From assembly GCA_021234155.1 (NCBI GenBank), contig JAJEKV010000002.1:23696942-23760941 (forward strand): a stretch of 64,000 nt of DNA, in the 5' to 3' direction. The position numbers and the translations under genes were made by a program. The stretch is from Isoetes taiwanensis (Eukaryota; Streptophyta; Lycopodiopsida; Isoetales; Isoetaceae). The notes under the pieces were generated by a model. It had not been told where the DNA came from, searched no databases, and saw only the letters and a program-made list of their open reading frames with translations. Every line of letters starts with the position of its first letter. The stretch's first letter is position 1. Below are positions 1-12,349 of this stretch, in pieces.

Positions 1-1139
1 AAAGGGCTACTCACGGGGTCATCATCCCAGTTCGATGGGGCAGGTAGGGATCACTCCCCCTCCGAGAGATCTACATGCCGACTCAAGGTGACTAGAGGGC
101 CACCGCCTCGTTGATTCGACCAACCCACTGGAAAGTGTACACCACTTCACGGGTGTCGAGCCCATGCCTTACCCGCACTCAGTGGTAAGCCATTAGGCCT
201 AGTCACAATGATCCCTGGTAGGCCTTACACACCAGAGGGATCGTTCAAGAGTCAGAACACGAACCTCCTTCTTAGCCCGGCCGCCCCTTCACCCACAACC
301 AGGTGTGGTTCTTGTACACAGGCGAATCTATGGTGTGCTAGAGAGGCTAATCTAGGAGCATCTACTACCAAGCTTGAAGTCTCTACCCCCCTTCCCAATA
401 CAAGGAGTTCACAGAGATACATCATCCATATACATCACAGAAGAACTAAAGAACATAGATCTAATCTATATCATAGAGTTAGGTTCTTTAGTTAGAGTCT
501 GGTATCTACTCATCTAGAGATCTAGATAGCTGCTAAAGGCGATTTAATAGGCTAAACCCTACCGATACAATGACCGGAAAGCGGTTTAGACCATTAAATC
601 GACTACATACCTGATCCATGAGTTGCCCCTCGACACTGAAGTTCGACCATCCCTCTTTGAGCTGCTTTCGAATCAAGGGAAACTAATGGTGCCATTCTCT
701 CGAGGCCGGAGTGCGGGAGGCTGATTTTGACTCCTAGAGCGACCAAAGCAGAGCTCTAAAACCCTAGGAACGAAAATGGGCAAGTTAGGGTTCTCCTACT
801 TAAATAGGCAAGGGTTGGGGCTTAGGGTTTCCAATTATCCCTTTAGGTATGTGGGATAATTGGAAATGGGCCCACTTGCCTTTAATGGCTAGGTGGCCAA
901 ATGTGCCTACATGGAAATGTGTGCACCTAAATGTGCCCACATGGAAATGTGTGCACCTTAATAAATGTGCATGTGCACATTAATAAGAAATGCACATACC
1001 TAGCAAGTTGCCCCTAGGGCTACTCACTGGCTACACGCGTCGCGCATTACCCGTCGGTTGGGTTGGCGTTAATGCGGCGTGACGAACGATGCAAGATATC
1101 GATCCGGGGACCGGGTATCTTTGGCTTTGGAACGTCACA
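1..1139 (-). mobile_element. LTR of Ty3/gypsy-like element A (cut by window edge)
   Basis: This block is repeated, with small indels and substitutions, at about 9946-11066, so the two form a direct repeat bracketing about 8.3 kb. On the minus strand the LTR begins TGTGACGTTCC at 1139, directly after a purine-rich tract, and continues past base 1. The partner LTR is about 1.6 kb, so roughly 470 bp lie outside the window. Parts of it match, in reverse complement, the LTR of element B at 36421-38013, including the CCCTCTGGTGTGTAA segment and the TGTGACGTTCC terminus. A and B therefore belong to one family, inserted in opposite orientations. It is the downstream (3') LTR of element A. Confidence 0.85.
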
Positions 1140-1152
1140 TTCTCCCCACCTT
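1140..1152 (-). other. Polypurine tract of element A
   Basis: The minus strand reads AAGGTGGGGAGAA immediately before the LTR start TGTGACGTTCC. This is the expected place and composition for the plus-strand primer of an LTR retrotransposon, and it fixes the element's orientation as minus. Confidence 0.75.
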
Positions 1153-4100
1153 GAAATGATGCTGTCCGCAGCATCGTGGGTCTCCCCACCTTGGAATCTT
1201 CCTAACCTGCAATCAACCTGATGCATACGATATACTACTATAATACTTACACATTTATTAAGATTACCTTAAGGTAATATTTTTAAATCATTATTACGCC
1301 GTTACATTATCAAATAACTTGTCAATTCGTAACTTCTATTAAAACAGGGTACTTATTAGTCCTCGTTATTATAGCATTTAGTTTATCACAATTTAACACT
1401 TTCATATACAATTATTATCTAAGGTACTCTTCATTCCTTGCAACACATTCCAACAAAATTTGTGTTGCAAGTCCTCGCACCTTAAAATCCTGCATTAATT
1501 TTACAATATCTATAATTACATACTTACTATCTTAATTGTTAGAATTACTCTAAGGTAATGTTTAAGACATTACTGTACTATTTCATTACCCAATTAACTT
1601 ATCACTTCATAACTTAATCTACGCAAGGTAATTATTAACCTTACTTAATACAACATTTAAGTTTATCAAAGTTTATCAATTTCATACAAAATTTACACTT
1701 CTAAGGTACTCTTCACCCCTGCAACACACTAAATTTGTGTTGAAGTTTTCGTAGCTCGACCTCCTTGCCCTCCGGAGCGCTCTATTGGCCTGCAGGTCGA
1801 CCTACGTTATTACCATTTTAATTATTAATAAAATTTTGGTTATATGGTGACCACCCCACCTATCTACATGGATGCATGGCTAATCTCCCGGCGTAGGAAG
1901 AGGGTGAATCTTCCATTATGGCCGTGGAGACAGCGCCTATATGCCTATATGCCGCTCATGCCTACACCCTAGTTGCCCAGCGTGGAGGATAGGTCCTTCC
2001 CCTATGTGGGCGTGAAGGCCAGATTCCTCCTATCAAAGCATATATGGGGCTAGAGGTGCTTTTCCTATCAATGCATTCCTGAATGACCTCCTTTCTCTCG
2101 AGGTCGTCTACTTCGGCGGGGGGACAGTAGACTTTCTAATCTACCTTCCACTCGTCCAAAGCGAAACGCTGCGGTCATGCCTACATTGACATTACACCGC
2201 GCCCTAGAGATCATTTGTAGTGGTCTCATCATCGGTAACAACGCATGCAACCCCTACCTAGCATAGGTTGCATGCGTAGATTAATCTTAACTATACAAGC
2301 ATTTAATCTACACACAAAACGACATGCCTGAGCCGATTTTTGCTGGCTCCTTTAATGCATGTGATTAACATAATTACCCTAAGGTAATATTTATGAATTA
2401 ACATTATCATAGTATCGGATACATTAATCTTTGCAATATTTAACGACTTTTAGATCGCGCTTATTTGAACAATAACCCTGATTTAGACCTATTGTTACAT
2501 AGACAAGGTTTTAATTATCATACACAAGAATTAGATGTGCTTATTCTCTTCCTTGGGTTCTGCATTACCCTTGGAAGTATATCCCTAAGATGCACTTAAG
2601 TATATTTGAATTCTATTCTCTATCTATATTTATAAGGACCCCAAGGTCATATGGCTATCCTTGGAAGGAATTGCATCCTTGCGAAGGATTAATTAACATG
2701 CTACCTCACATTATCGTTGTTATTTAACTTATTTCCGTATGATACATATACGTATAGTAATTCCATGCAATTATTAGGATCTATATTTAACTTATCTATA
2801 AGACACATTAAAGCTTATAATGCATGCGCACGCCTTACCTAGGCTAGAATGCATCCACCCATTGAGCCAGCGTCGAGTAATTTGGAGATGACTTGGTCGT
2901 TGCATTGCTCCCATAGTTTTGCTCCACTTCATTGGTGTAGATAGCTACTGCGTCAGTCTCGCACGTTGAAGACCTCCTGAGCTATCTATCTATCTATCTA
3001 TCTTGCGCTCTATTCGCTTCGGCCATTGCCAGAGTGAACTCTATTCTACGGGTCAGTCAATTCGATGCAAGTACGTTCAATCATAAGATTGAGCCCTCCC
3101 ACTTTCTTCAAAAAGAAAATGGTCCTGCACCCCTTCAATGACGTTGTACACAACATCATATCTATTCTCTCCCCTTAAGAGGTTATATGCTTCTTACTTA
3201 GCACATTAATATGGATGCACATATTATGTTATCATTTATTTCAATATAGCTATGGGTTACCTACTTAGTTAGAACGATTCTAAACCACAAGGTTTTGTCA
3301 TCATGACAATTCCTTTTGTCTCAAAAGACTATTTGATTACTATAATTCTTATTTTAGATGTACCTTGCATGTATTATTCTTTTATATTCTAGAGATTCCC
3401 CCTTTCTTAGTTATTTAAACTCTTGGAATATTCCTACCAATCGAATTGATGTCATCGTAACAAGTTGGCCGGACTTGTTAGATTACTTCTTTTCTTTCGG
3501 TTGGATTATTCTTTTGGAGGTACTAGATTTATACATGGTCAACAATTATCCTAGTAATGATTCCTTCTTAGTGAGGAGATCAATCTCACCAAGTGGTTTC
3601 AATACGTTGGATGTCTGTTAACAATCGTGTATAATTATAGTTACTCCTACGCATTTCCTTCCCAATCTTGACGCTTAGCTCAATATTGGGGCAATTCTTT
3701 CAACGAGAATATCTGGAAATGCTTTCTAATCCCAATATGGATGTTACCGTCCATACATTTAACCTACTAGGCCCCATGGCCTTAGATCCCCGAGCTTGCT
3801 AGAAGCTCATCCACTCGTTGTCTGCTTGAAGTAGCAAGGTAACGTTCTTCCGAGTCGCTCGATACCTCAGTCTCCTTGACGGTGGCTCCTCTTTGATGTA
3901 GAGGTTGACTTTGTTCGTTAGAAGCCTCGCATTGCTTGATGGTGGCGCTTTTCAAAAGCCTGAAGGTGGCGCCGTTGAAAAAGATCTTTCATTTTGAACT
4001 CTTTGTCTTGGCAGCTAAAGGACGACTCTGTATCCGATATTGTTTCTTCGACTCCATCGATGTCTCATACGTTGAGTCCTCTTGTCGCCCCTGCAATTGC

Positions 4101-7100
4101 CTGGCATCTCTTCCTTTGATCTGTTACGCTATGGGAAGGAAGGAATAACAAGGGAACTATACATGCAAAACATATAGCTTACATAGTTACAATTACTACT
4201 AGAGCTATTAGGTCTCCCTTGTGCCTCCCTTCGAGTTGCACACCTACTCCTTGGTGATGTCATCGGTGTTCCTCCGGGTGCAATGGTGTTGACGATCTAT
4301 ATCCTCCTATTTGTACGTTGGCTCGTACTCCGGGGTCATTTGTTGATATACCTGGGCCCTCCGATGTTTGTCGGCTATGGCACAACATGCTTTGCATCAC
4401 ATTCTCACTAAAGGTGTGCTGGTCGTTGAAGCTTCGACATTTCGGTCTGCTTCCTGATCCTGTTTTCGGGCGGTAGTTGTTCCTCCCTTCGTGATACTTG
4501 AAGCTATTTGGAGGCGTCTCTTGAGGCTGTGCGCGATTCCTTTAGCTATACTCCTCTGGCAGTGATGACTTTATCATCCTCGAGCTGCTTCTAAAGTATA
4601 GAAATGATGGCGATTGTTTCCTATTTTTCCAACATTTTTATAGAAACGAATTTAGTAGAATTGGATGTTTTACCATAAAATTGAGGTTTTTACTATAGAA
4701 TATCCATTAATTTGGCGAATTTACTATAATTGGGATGCAATATTATCAAATTTTGGCGATTTTATGAAATTCTTTAGCGTACGTATCCTAGTAAACCATC
4801 GAACCCAAATTTTAAAAAATAATAAAATATAGCAACTTTACGAAGTTTCACACCTTAAAGTCATCACTGTCCTCTGGAGTTGTTCTCTTCTGCAGTTGTT
4901 CTTTGAATCGTCCATCCTTGGGTTCACCAAGTTGCATGCAAGTCCGTGTGCAAGTCATCGGCTCGCCTCGCCTAGATGCTTCTCCATCGAGCTTCCAAAC
5001 TTCCTTGTTTGATCCCCTCGATCACACGGCTTGGACGTTGTCACCGTTCCACAGTGCTATGCCGTCTTCTTGTCTTGAGAAACCTTCCGGTGGTGTTGAT
5101 TGTGCTCGTCAGTTTTGATCCTCCTGTTGCCTCTAGGGAGCTCGTGGAAGAAGTCGGTTGCTAGCACTTCTCCAGCTTTCAGTTCCTGACCTTTGTTCCT
5201 CTATGCATGTCGGTCTCTCTGGTAAGTAAAGCATCATGGCTCTCCTCCCTGCTGGCTATATTGTCGGGATGATGGATCCTTATATCTGCGCAGGTTGACC
5301 CTTGAGTTGAAGAAGTACCTGCCTTGGATATGCTCTTGTCGTTGAATAGCCTGGCTATTATCTTGAACTCTCTTTTTGCCGAAGGTGCTTCAGTTGCTAT
5401 CCTTGTCGTTAAGGTGTCGAATGCTTCTACTTGGGCATTTGATGTCCCACCTGTCGGAGGTACGATCGGCTTCTTTTCTTCTAATTACTGGTAGGAGTAC
5501 CTGACGAAGCCATCACCTAGTTGTTGAAGGCATATCTCGTCGTCGCGGTGCCTTTCGTAAGTGCATCTCCATCTAATACACGTGTCATAGCGCATCACCC
5601 TATATTACCACAGGGTAGAATTATGGTCGTCGAGATGTTGCCTTCTTAGTTGGCTCGTTGATGTCGGGTCATTCCTCCTTCTATTGTTGAGGCTACTCGT
5701 GTCATAAGTTCGTCAAGTGTTGCTGCTGCCACAAGATGTAGTGTTGCGTCGGCGATGTCACAGTGCGCCCGATGATCTTGACATGACCGGTATTGTCTCT
5801 TATTCGACATTGGGTGGGCGGTGTCTTCTACTTGAGGGGCACTTAGGAAGTGTTTGGAGTCAACGGTTTGCTTGGCCTCCGGTCGTTTCTCCCTCGTACT
5901 TGCTCTTCCATTTTGATCTTGGGCTCTATGCTTCCTCTTTTGGTAGTCGAAGTGAAGGAGCTTCCTGATCTAAGCGCTAAATCCGTAAAACATGACTCTA
6001 AACTCATGTTTCTCCACTGTATTTGTGAGCACCCGAGATATATAATAGACATATACGCATTTACATTGGGATTTTAATTCATCGACTTTTTCAAAACAAC
6101 TACGAAGATCTACTTAATTGTTTATACTCCTTTAGGGTTTCCCCTCCTCCTATCGCATTTGACCCTTTGGTTTCTTTGCATCTTCTTTGTTACGGTTGAC
6201 TCGGGATTCCTTTGAGATCTTTGCTACTATTGTTGAGCTTCATGTCGATCCGGGCTCGTCCGCCCGATTCGCGAAGAGTGTTCGTCGATGTGATCCCTTG
6301 AGAAAGATGCTCCTCCTTAATGTGTATATTCGTCGTGAGGAATGCGGTGACGCTCAAGCGTCCCTACATGCGGTGTGTCGTTGCAAGGTTGCCCGATGTC
6401 GCGTGCCTTTGATCGCTTAAGTAGGATCACGGCTGTTGCGGTTGGGCATTCTTGAATGTCTTGAAGCTCACGAGATCGCGGTGGTGCGGTGGCGGGCAAT
6501 GTCATTCCTCATGAGTTGAATTTACGAGTCGCGACTCATTACACAGGCTTTGCTTCATCCCTAGGTGGCTCTCCATTGCTGGAAGTGTGGTCATCTCTAT
6601 TGCCCCTACCATGGCTCCTTCGTTCGCCTTTGCATGATTTGTGTCTGCTGGCTGGGTCGTCTCCTCCGTCCTTTGGGTCCTATCCATTCGAGTCTCGCAC
6701 TCCTTGGGCGGCGTAGTAAGGCCGTCCTTCCTTTGGTTTCTAGGTGTTCACGGGTCCGAAATTCTGTTTGAGCAGAATATTCTCCTCCTTGATCTTGCCC
6801 TAGTGCTGATATAGGCCTTGAGTCGGAGATGTTCCACGATATCGTCTCCTCCCCTCATGGTCTCCTACTTTTTGGAACAGATGAAAGTTCTCCTATTTGG
6901 TGCAAGGGGGCTGGAAGCTTGTCTGATTAGCCTTAGGTGCTTTGTTGTTGCCTAGCTTGGTCGGCTCCTTTTGTTGGCGTTGCGACATTCGCTTGAGCTC
7001 TTTGGGCTGCAAGGTCGAGGTGGTCTTCTCTCCGGTTCCTATATGCTCTGTGTCGCCATGACTTCTCTCCTCGGCGGAAGGTTATGCCCTCGGCCTTAGC

Positions 7101-8146
7101 TCGTGATGCTAGCATTGGCATCGATGTCTAGCGTGTTTCTCGCTTTTTGTATTTTCTTTGCCTTGCATTCTTCCATTTGAAACTTCGTGGGGTCGAGTTG
7201 GTGAAGGCGTCGAGATCCTCTTCGATGTGAGCTCGTGGACATGGTAGGTAGGGGAGGTTGACATCTAGTTGACATCTAGAAAATTCTTGATGCCGTTGGT
7301 TACCAATTATTCTTCCCATTTGATGAAGGCCGATGATAGGCGGTGGTGTCCCGTTCTACTCGTTTGTCGGTTGAGGTGTTTGTCGTTGTGCTTCCCTCTC
7401 TTGGGTACGCCTTTTCGGTCTCCCCTCCTTATCATGTCTACGTACATCTTTGGGACCTTGATGTCTTCAAGAAGTTAGCCTCTATCTCTTACGTGGCTCG
7501 GCCCCGTGCTTGAAAAGCAACGCCTTCGTATTTCCTAGAGTCTAAGGTCTACTTGAAGGGCTCTCCTACAACATTACGGGCTCTATAAGCAAGCAAGGTG
7601 GCTCGGCGGCATTCTTTGGAGACATATCTATAATCTACAAGTCTATGGATATTAGGGCGTGTGGTATGGCATGACATGAGGATTGTTTTGCAAGACCTCC
7701 ATGATGTTTTGAGGCATACTCTAGGGTCCTAGCAAAGTTGGTTTAGGGAGTCCAATCTCTACACATGGGGCGGCTTGGGCAGCTCTAGACTCTAGCTCCT
7801 TTCTAGGTACCACAGCAATAGGGAGTGTTAATGTGGCGGAGAATTAGGTCAAGGTTTATGCCTTTGGCATGGCTTGAGAGGTGATATATAAAGCAGTTGG
7901 ACTTGGGTTGCTATCTTTGAGGTCTAGATGACTATAACTTGAAGGGGTGTTCTTGGGCACTTCTATCTAGGAGTAAGGTATCAAGCTTGAGCGAGAGCAA
8001 TACTTGCGAGCTACTAATGGGGTATGCTTCTATCTACAAACAAACTACCAGTTTGGAAAAACAATTCAAGGGTTTGAGCAATTTTGGTCATTTCAGGCGA
8101 TTTGGAGCTCTGTAGCTCAAGTTATGGAGGTTCAAAGTTTGGAGGT
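1153..8146 (-). mobile_element. Decayed interior of element A
   Basis: This stretch lies between the polypurine tract and the palindromes and histone relic of element A. No ORF of useful length survives on the minus strand, and I could not find an aspartic protease DTG, a reverse transcriptase F/YxDD box or an integrase motif. It may be a non-autonomous derivative, or the pol region may be decayed beyond reading by eye. 1210-1800 and 2280-3300 are AT-rich, while 3700-7500 is richer in GC. A short CTAT microsatellite lies at about 2983-3002. Short minus-strand ORFs such as 6933-7121 (charged, Ala/Arg/Gln-rich) could be gag remnants, but this is not demonstrable. Confidence 0.5.
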
Positions 8147-8206
8147 CTCACAGGTTGCGCCCTGCTCAAAAACTAAAGTTTAGTTCTTTGACTAGGCCTT
8201 TGTGAG
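8147..8206. repeat. Palindromic module A3 of element A
   Basis: An imperfect inverted repeat opening CTCACAGGTTGCGCC and closing GGCCTTTGTGAG, with a central AAACTAAAGTTTAGTT. The same design occurs at 8358-8420 and 9167-9253, and in element B at five places. 8207-8357 separates it from the next module and shows nothing recognisable. Confidence 0.8.
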
Positions 8207-8357
8207 ACATTAACTATAAATTGGGTTAAATGTGTCCAATTTGGGTGATCTAAGGGTCAAATCATGCTAGTCTCATCGAGTTTGGCAGAATGGACCCCTT
8301 ACTTGGTCAATTTGGAGGTGTTTTGGTCTAGTTTGGACATGGTCTAGGTATGAAGGT

Positions 8358-8420
8358 CTCACAGGTTGCGCCTCGCTCAAAAACTAAACTTTAGTTTCTT
8401 GACAAGGCGCGAGCTGTGAG
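8358..8420. repeat. Palindromic module A2 of element A
   Basis: It opens CTCACAGGTTGCGCCTCG and closes AGGCGCGAGCTGTGAG, so the two arms can pair over roughly 16 bases. The centre AAACTAAACTTTAGTTT is itself palindromic. It lies just downstream of the histone-like relic in element orientation. Confidence 0.85.
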
Positions 8421-8594
8421 ACATCACACAGTGCGAGAATATCCTATTTTACTAAAATAAAACTACTACTTGCTAACTTCGTCCTAATTAAGCAAGATTT
8501 GACACATAAACTACTCAAAATTATCATGTATTAACAAAATTATTGATTATTTACAACATATCTACTAGGGATCTCCCTTAATTAAACTAGCTAA

Positions 8595-8810
8595 TTACAT
8601 GCCTTCCCTCATGAGGTTTACTCGCTTCGCATGAACAGTGCAGGCTGTTGAGTCTTCAAAATGTTGGACCAGCTTCTGCTCTGCTGCTTCTTGAGCCTTG
8701 GCCTCCGCTCTGGTTACGTCTTCTCCTCTTCTTGTTTCCTTGGCCTCCTTGGCCTCTGGTAACATTTAGCCTTGTCGAGAAAGTCGGTGATGCATTTTAG
8801 TGCGCATCAT
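8595..8810 (-). pseudogene. Histone H3-like relic in element A
   Basis: On the minus strand, a start at 8810 or 8807 reads MRTKMHH, reminiscent of the H3 start (M)ARTKQ, and soon hits a stop. The last 33 codons, ending in TAA at 8595-8597, read AQEAAEQKLVQHFEDS, then CTVHAKRVNLM. This matches the C-terminal half of the H3 fold (H3: ALQEAAEAYLVGLFEDTN, then CAIHAKRVTIM) and the homologous gene in element B ([26 protein letters not shown]). The part between tail and helix 3, including alpha-N and alpha-1, is deleted. It sits between palindrome modules, at the same relative position as the histone-like gene of element B. The sequence shows a relic. Descent from an intact retrotransposon-borne H3 is inference. 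Confidence 0.82.
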
Positions 8811-9166
8811 GTCGATCGGAGTCCTGGTGTGTATCAATATGCTGTCTCTATCTAGCTTAAGGGTCTTGGTTCTAAGTCTAAGGCTTAGCCCTTAATATTA
8901 TCTAACATTATTAAAGCTTAAATCTAATTAAGAATTATAATTCAAACACAAACGATGCCCGCCCTCAGTGGTTGGCACGGGGGGTTTTGGGGGGGTTCAA
9001 CCCTGTGGGTGGGAGGTTCAATTCTCGTTATCGCGGGAATCCTTTTAAGATGAGGTTCAAATAGACTGAAAAACTAGACTAATCTAGCTAACTCCTAGGC
9101 TAAAATTCGAATTACCAAGTTACTTTTTAAAATTTCTCAACATTTCAAGCTGTTTTGGATCAATGT
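8811..9166 (-). other. Leader segment of element A, no gene seen
   Basis: The stretch between the first palindrome and the histone relic. It is AT-rich around 8890-8960 and holds G-runs at about 8978-8996. No TATA box like those of element B could be identified. Confidence 0.4.
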
Positions 9167-9253
9167 CTCACAGCTTGCGCCTCGCTTCAAAACTTCTTCA
9201 ACCAGGCGCGAGCGTTTTGAAGTGTAGTTCTTCAACCAGGCGCGAGCTGTGAG
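9167..9253. repeat. Palindromic module A1 of element A (longer variant)
   Basis: It opens CTCACAGCTTGCGCCTCG and closes CAGGCGCGAGCTGTGAG. The right arm is partly duplicated (CTTCAACCAGGCGCGAG occurs twice), making this copy about 87 bp rather than about 62. It lies between the primer binding site and the histone-like relic. Confidence 0.8.
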
Positions 9254-9441
9254 AACCTGGTTGGCTCATTCTTTTTAGTCTTATTAAGTTTCAGTTTATT
9301 TAACTGTTGCTAGCTTACTAGCTTAGCATAAACTACCGAAAATGAGGAAAAAATATTCCCCTTTTCGAGGTTTAAGGATCCTATCAAGTTAGTACTACTG
9401 GGAGCATGGCCAGTGCTTTGCTCTTGGTCTCCAAGAACATT

Positions 9442-9453
9442 GCTCACGATACC
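9442..9453 (-). other. Primer binding site relic of element A
   Basis: The minus strand reads GGTATCGTGAGC, a mutated form of the tRNA-iMet-complementary GGTATCAGAGC seen in element B at 38015. It lies two bases inside the LTR end. The following bases, a LTR-proximal run with AAGACCAAGAGC, also match the element B leader (38030-38060). Confidence 0.7.
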
Positions 9454-9455
9454 TT

Positions 9456-11066
9456 TGTGGCGTCCCCTACTCATATACGGTGCACTCACAGGTATACAAC
9501 GAGGAGTTCATCCCCATACCGGCTCCATGCTAATATAGGGCCCTCCGCGTATCACTTTGCAACCTTGAAGAGTTCGATTGGGAAGAATGAAGGGTCCTTT
9601 ACCTGTCTCCCTCGGGGCCTACCTAGGCTGCGGAGCGTGAACATACATGTCGGGGTACATACATCAACATCATATGACCATCACGAAGGATGGTCCTCCA
9701 CATATCTGCATAGACAAAGATCGGCCACATCACATAGGGAATCCTACCCAAGGCTCGAGACTCAAAGGGATGGCCCGGCGGCTTGGGTCTCCAGAGTTCA
9801 TTGCGGAGGCAGAATTCATGGCAATGGATTTGGGCGGCATAAGCTTTATGGCATAGGGTTGTCCACTCCATCCGCCCCTCGTGCACACTGCGAGTAAGAT
9901 GAAAAGTGTCGGGACTGGCTGTAGCCAGCCGGATGCATAGCCAAAAGGGCTACTCACAGGGTCATCATCCCGGTTCCGATGGGGCAGGTAGGGATCACTC
10001 CCTTGAGAGATCTACATGGCGACTCAAGGTGACTAGAGGGCCCTTTGCCGGTATTCCGGTGAACCCCTTTGGAAAGTGTACACCACTTCACGGGTGTCGA
10101 GCCCATGCCTTACCCCTTTTCGGTGGTAAGCCATTAGGCCTAGTCACAATGATCCACTGGTAGGCCTTACACACGGAGGGATCGTTCAAGAGTCGAACCA
10201 CGAACCTCCTTCTTAGCGGTCGGCCCCTTCACCCACAACCGGGTGTGGTTCTTGTACCACAGGCGAATCTATGGTGTGCTAGAGAGGCTAATCTAGGAGC
10301 ATCTACTACCAAGCTTGAAGTCTCTACCCCCTTCCCAATACAAGGAGTTCACGGAGATACATCATCCATATACATCACGGAAGAACTAAAGAACATAGAT
10401 CTAATCTATATCATAGAGTTAGGTTCTTTAGTTAGAGTCAGTATCTACTCATCTAGAGATCTGAATGGCTGCTAAAGGCGATTTAATAGGCTAAACCTCT
10501 TTGATACAATGGTGGAAAAGCGGTTTTAGACCATTAAATCGACTACATCCCCTGATCCATGAGTTGCCCCTCGACTGAGTTCGACCATCCCTCTTGGGCC
10601 GCTTTCGAATCAAGGGAAACTAATGGTGCCATTCTCTCGAGGCCAGTGCGGGAGGCGGATTTTGACTCCTAGAGCAGCCAAAGCAGAGCTCTAAAACCCT
10701 AGGAGCGAAAATGGGCAAGTTAGGGTTCTCCTACTTAAATAGGCAAGGGTTGGGGCTTAGGGTTTCCAATTATCCCTTTAGGTATGTGGGATAATTGGAA
10801 ATGGGCCCACTTGCCTTTAATGGCTAGGTGGCCAAATGTGCCCACATGGAAATGTGTGCACCTAAATGTGCCCACATGGAAATGTGTGCACCTTAATAAA
10901 TGTGCATGTGCACATTAATAAGAAATGCACATACCTAGCAAGTTGCCCCTAGGGCTACTCACTGGCTACGCGCGTCGAGCATTACGCCGTCGGTTAGGTG
11001 GCGTGTGTGGCGTGGCGAGACGATGCGATTATCGTCACGGGACCGTATATCTTTGTCTTTGGAACG
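9456..11066 (-). mobile_element. Upstream (5') LTR of element A
   Basis: On the minus strand this begins near 11066 (CGTTCCAAAG, with the terminal TGTGA lost or mutated) and ends GACGCCACA at 9456, next to the primer binding relic. 9946-11066 repeats 1-1139. 9456-9945 matches the 3' third of the element B LTR in reverse complement (for example the segment around 9740-9900 against 37550-37720). Telo-box-like AAACCCTA and the long run from 10700 to 10960 are shared by both LTRs of A. The ORFs in this interval are not believable genes. Confidence 0.83.
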
Positions 11067-11204
11067 ATCTAACGATATTCAACGTCAATAATGTTCTCAA
11101 CTTCTTACAACATCAGGATACTCCAGGGCACCCTAACATTGTCCAAATGTTATAACAATATATAATACAATTTCATTATAATGGGAAAATTTTTAGTAAA
11201 CTGG

Positions 11205-11460
11205 AATTTTTTTTTAGACCTTATGCAGGGGTTCTATACATGTGTACAGTACTCCTATATCATACATATGTTCTATACACCATGAAATATTTAGAAAACA
11301 TATTTACTCGGTATCATACACCTTCTGCATGTGTTAGGTACATAGGTATGACACCCATGTATCATACATATATTTTTAAGATACATGAATAGATTTAGAC
11401 CTTCTGCAGGTGTATGATACACGTGAGTAGTACACATGTATCACACATATGTTTGTAGCA
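11205..11460. repeat. Short degenerate tandem repeat
   Basis: Two related units begin TTTAGACCTTATGCAGG (about 11213) and TTTAGACCTTCTGCAGG (about 11395). Between and around them are many variants of GTATCATACATAT and GATACA. No coding content is visible from here to 11640. Confidence 0.55.
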
Positions 11461-11639
11461 TACAAGCCTTAACCAGTCTTACATCCTTCTTTGGCAACTG
11501 AATAAATGCACCTACTGCTTCACCAATGTTATCTGCACCCCAACATATGATTGAAAGTTCAATAGATGGCAATTTCGTGATCTCTGTTGCTACATTCAAT
11601 GGATCAACATCCTTGCCATGAAGGGTGGCTCTCTTTACC

Positions 11640-12045
11640 CCAAATGGCATGTATAATTGCCCTCATTGGCGCTCCCCAAATGGCTCCATGGGGGTTGCCC
11701 CCGGGGGTATACCTGCCCCCCCCCTCCCCCCCACCAACCCCCTATTTGGGGGGTTTACCTACTCCCCTTGGCAACCAACTGAAATGGGGGTATACCTGCC
11801 CCCCAGCACCCCCCAAATGGCGCCATTTGGGGGGTATACCTGCCTTCCCCCCTTTGGCACCCCCCAAATGGCGCCATGGAGCCATTTGGGGGGGTATACC
11901 TACCCCCTCTGGCACCCCCCAAATGGCGCCATTTGGGTGGTATACCTGCCCCCTGGCACCCCCCAAATAGCGCCATGAAGCCATTTGAGGGCTCTAAATG
12001 GCGCCCCAAATGGCTCCTTTGGGGGTGCGGGTGGGGGGGAAGGTA
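11640..12045. repeat. Array of CCAAATGGCGCCATTTGG palindromes
   Basis: About six units of some 55-60 bp, each combining C-run, AAATGGCGCCATTT, G-run and GGTATACCTGCC. A perfect 26-bp palindrome, six Cs AAATGGCGCCATTT six Gs, occupies 11809-11834. The proline- and glycine-rich ORFs on both strands here are by-products of the repeat. Confidence 0.85.
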
Positions 12046-12349
12046 TACATGTGATGAATGGCTCTAACAAAAAAACAATGCATATAAAAAGACTTACCTG
12101 GGTATGATGGTCACCATTTTGATGAAAAAACAATCGGCGACTGGAGTATATGGATCTTATAAGAATATTGCAGCGCTTCAAAAAGAAGCGCCCAAAAAAC
12201 CCTGTGCAAACAACTAATGTACCTGAAAATAAATGACTGCAAGTAGCTGCCTAGAAGTGCCGATCGGTAAGGAACCGTCGAAGACCCTGCATCTGCCTAA
12301 AGAAATGATATGTCGAGCAGCAACAACAAATTTGGAATTTCAAGTTTTG

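Noticed and set aside
9406-10163. Several ORFs on both strands, up to 163 codons
   Set aside because: They lie in an LTR and the leader of element A, have no domains, and are not shared in frame by the other LTR.
11587-12009. Overlapping Pro/Gly-rich ORFs on both strands
   Set aside because: They arise from the CCAAATGGCGCCATTTGG repeat, with the same text in every frame and no codon bias.
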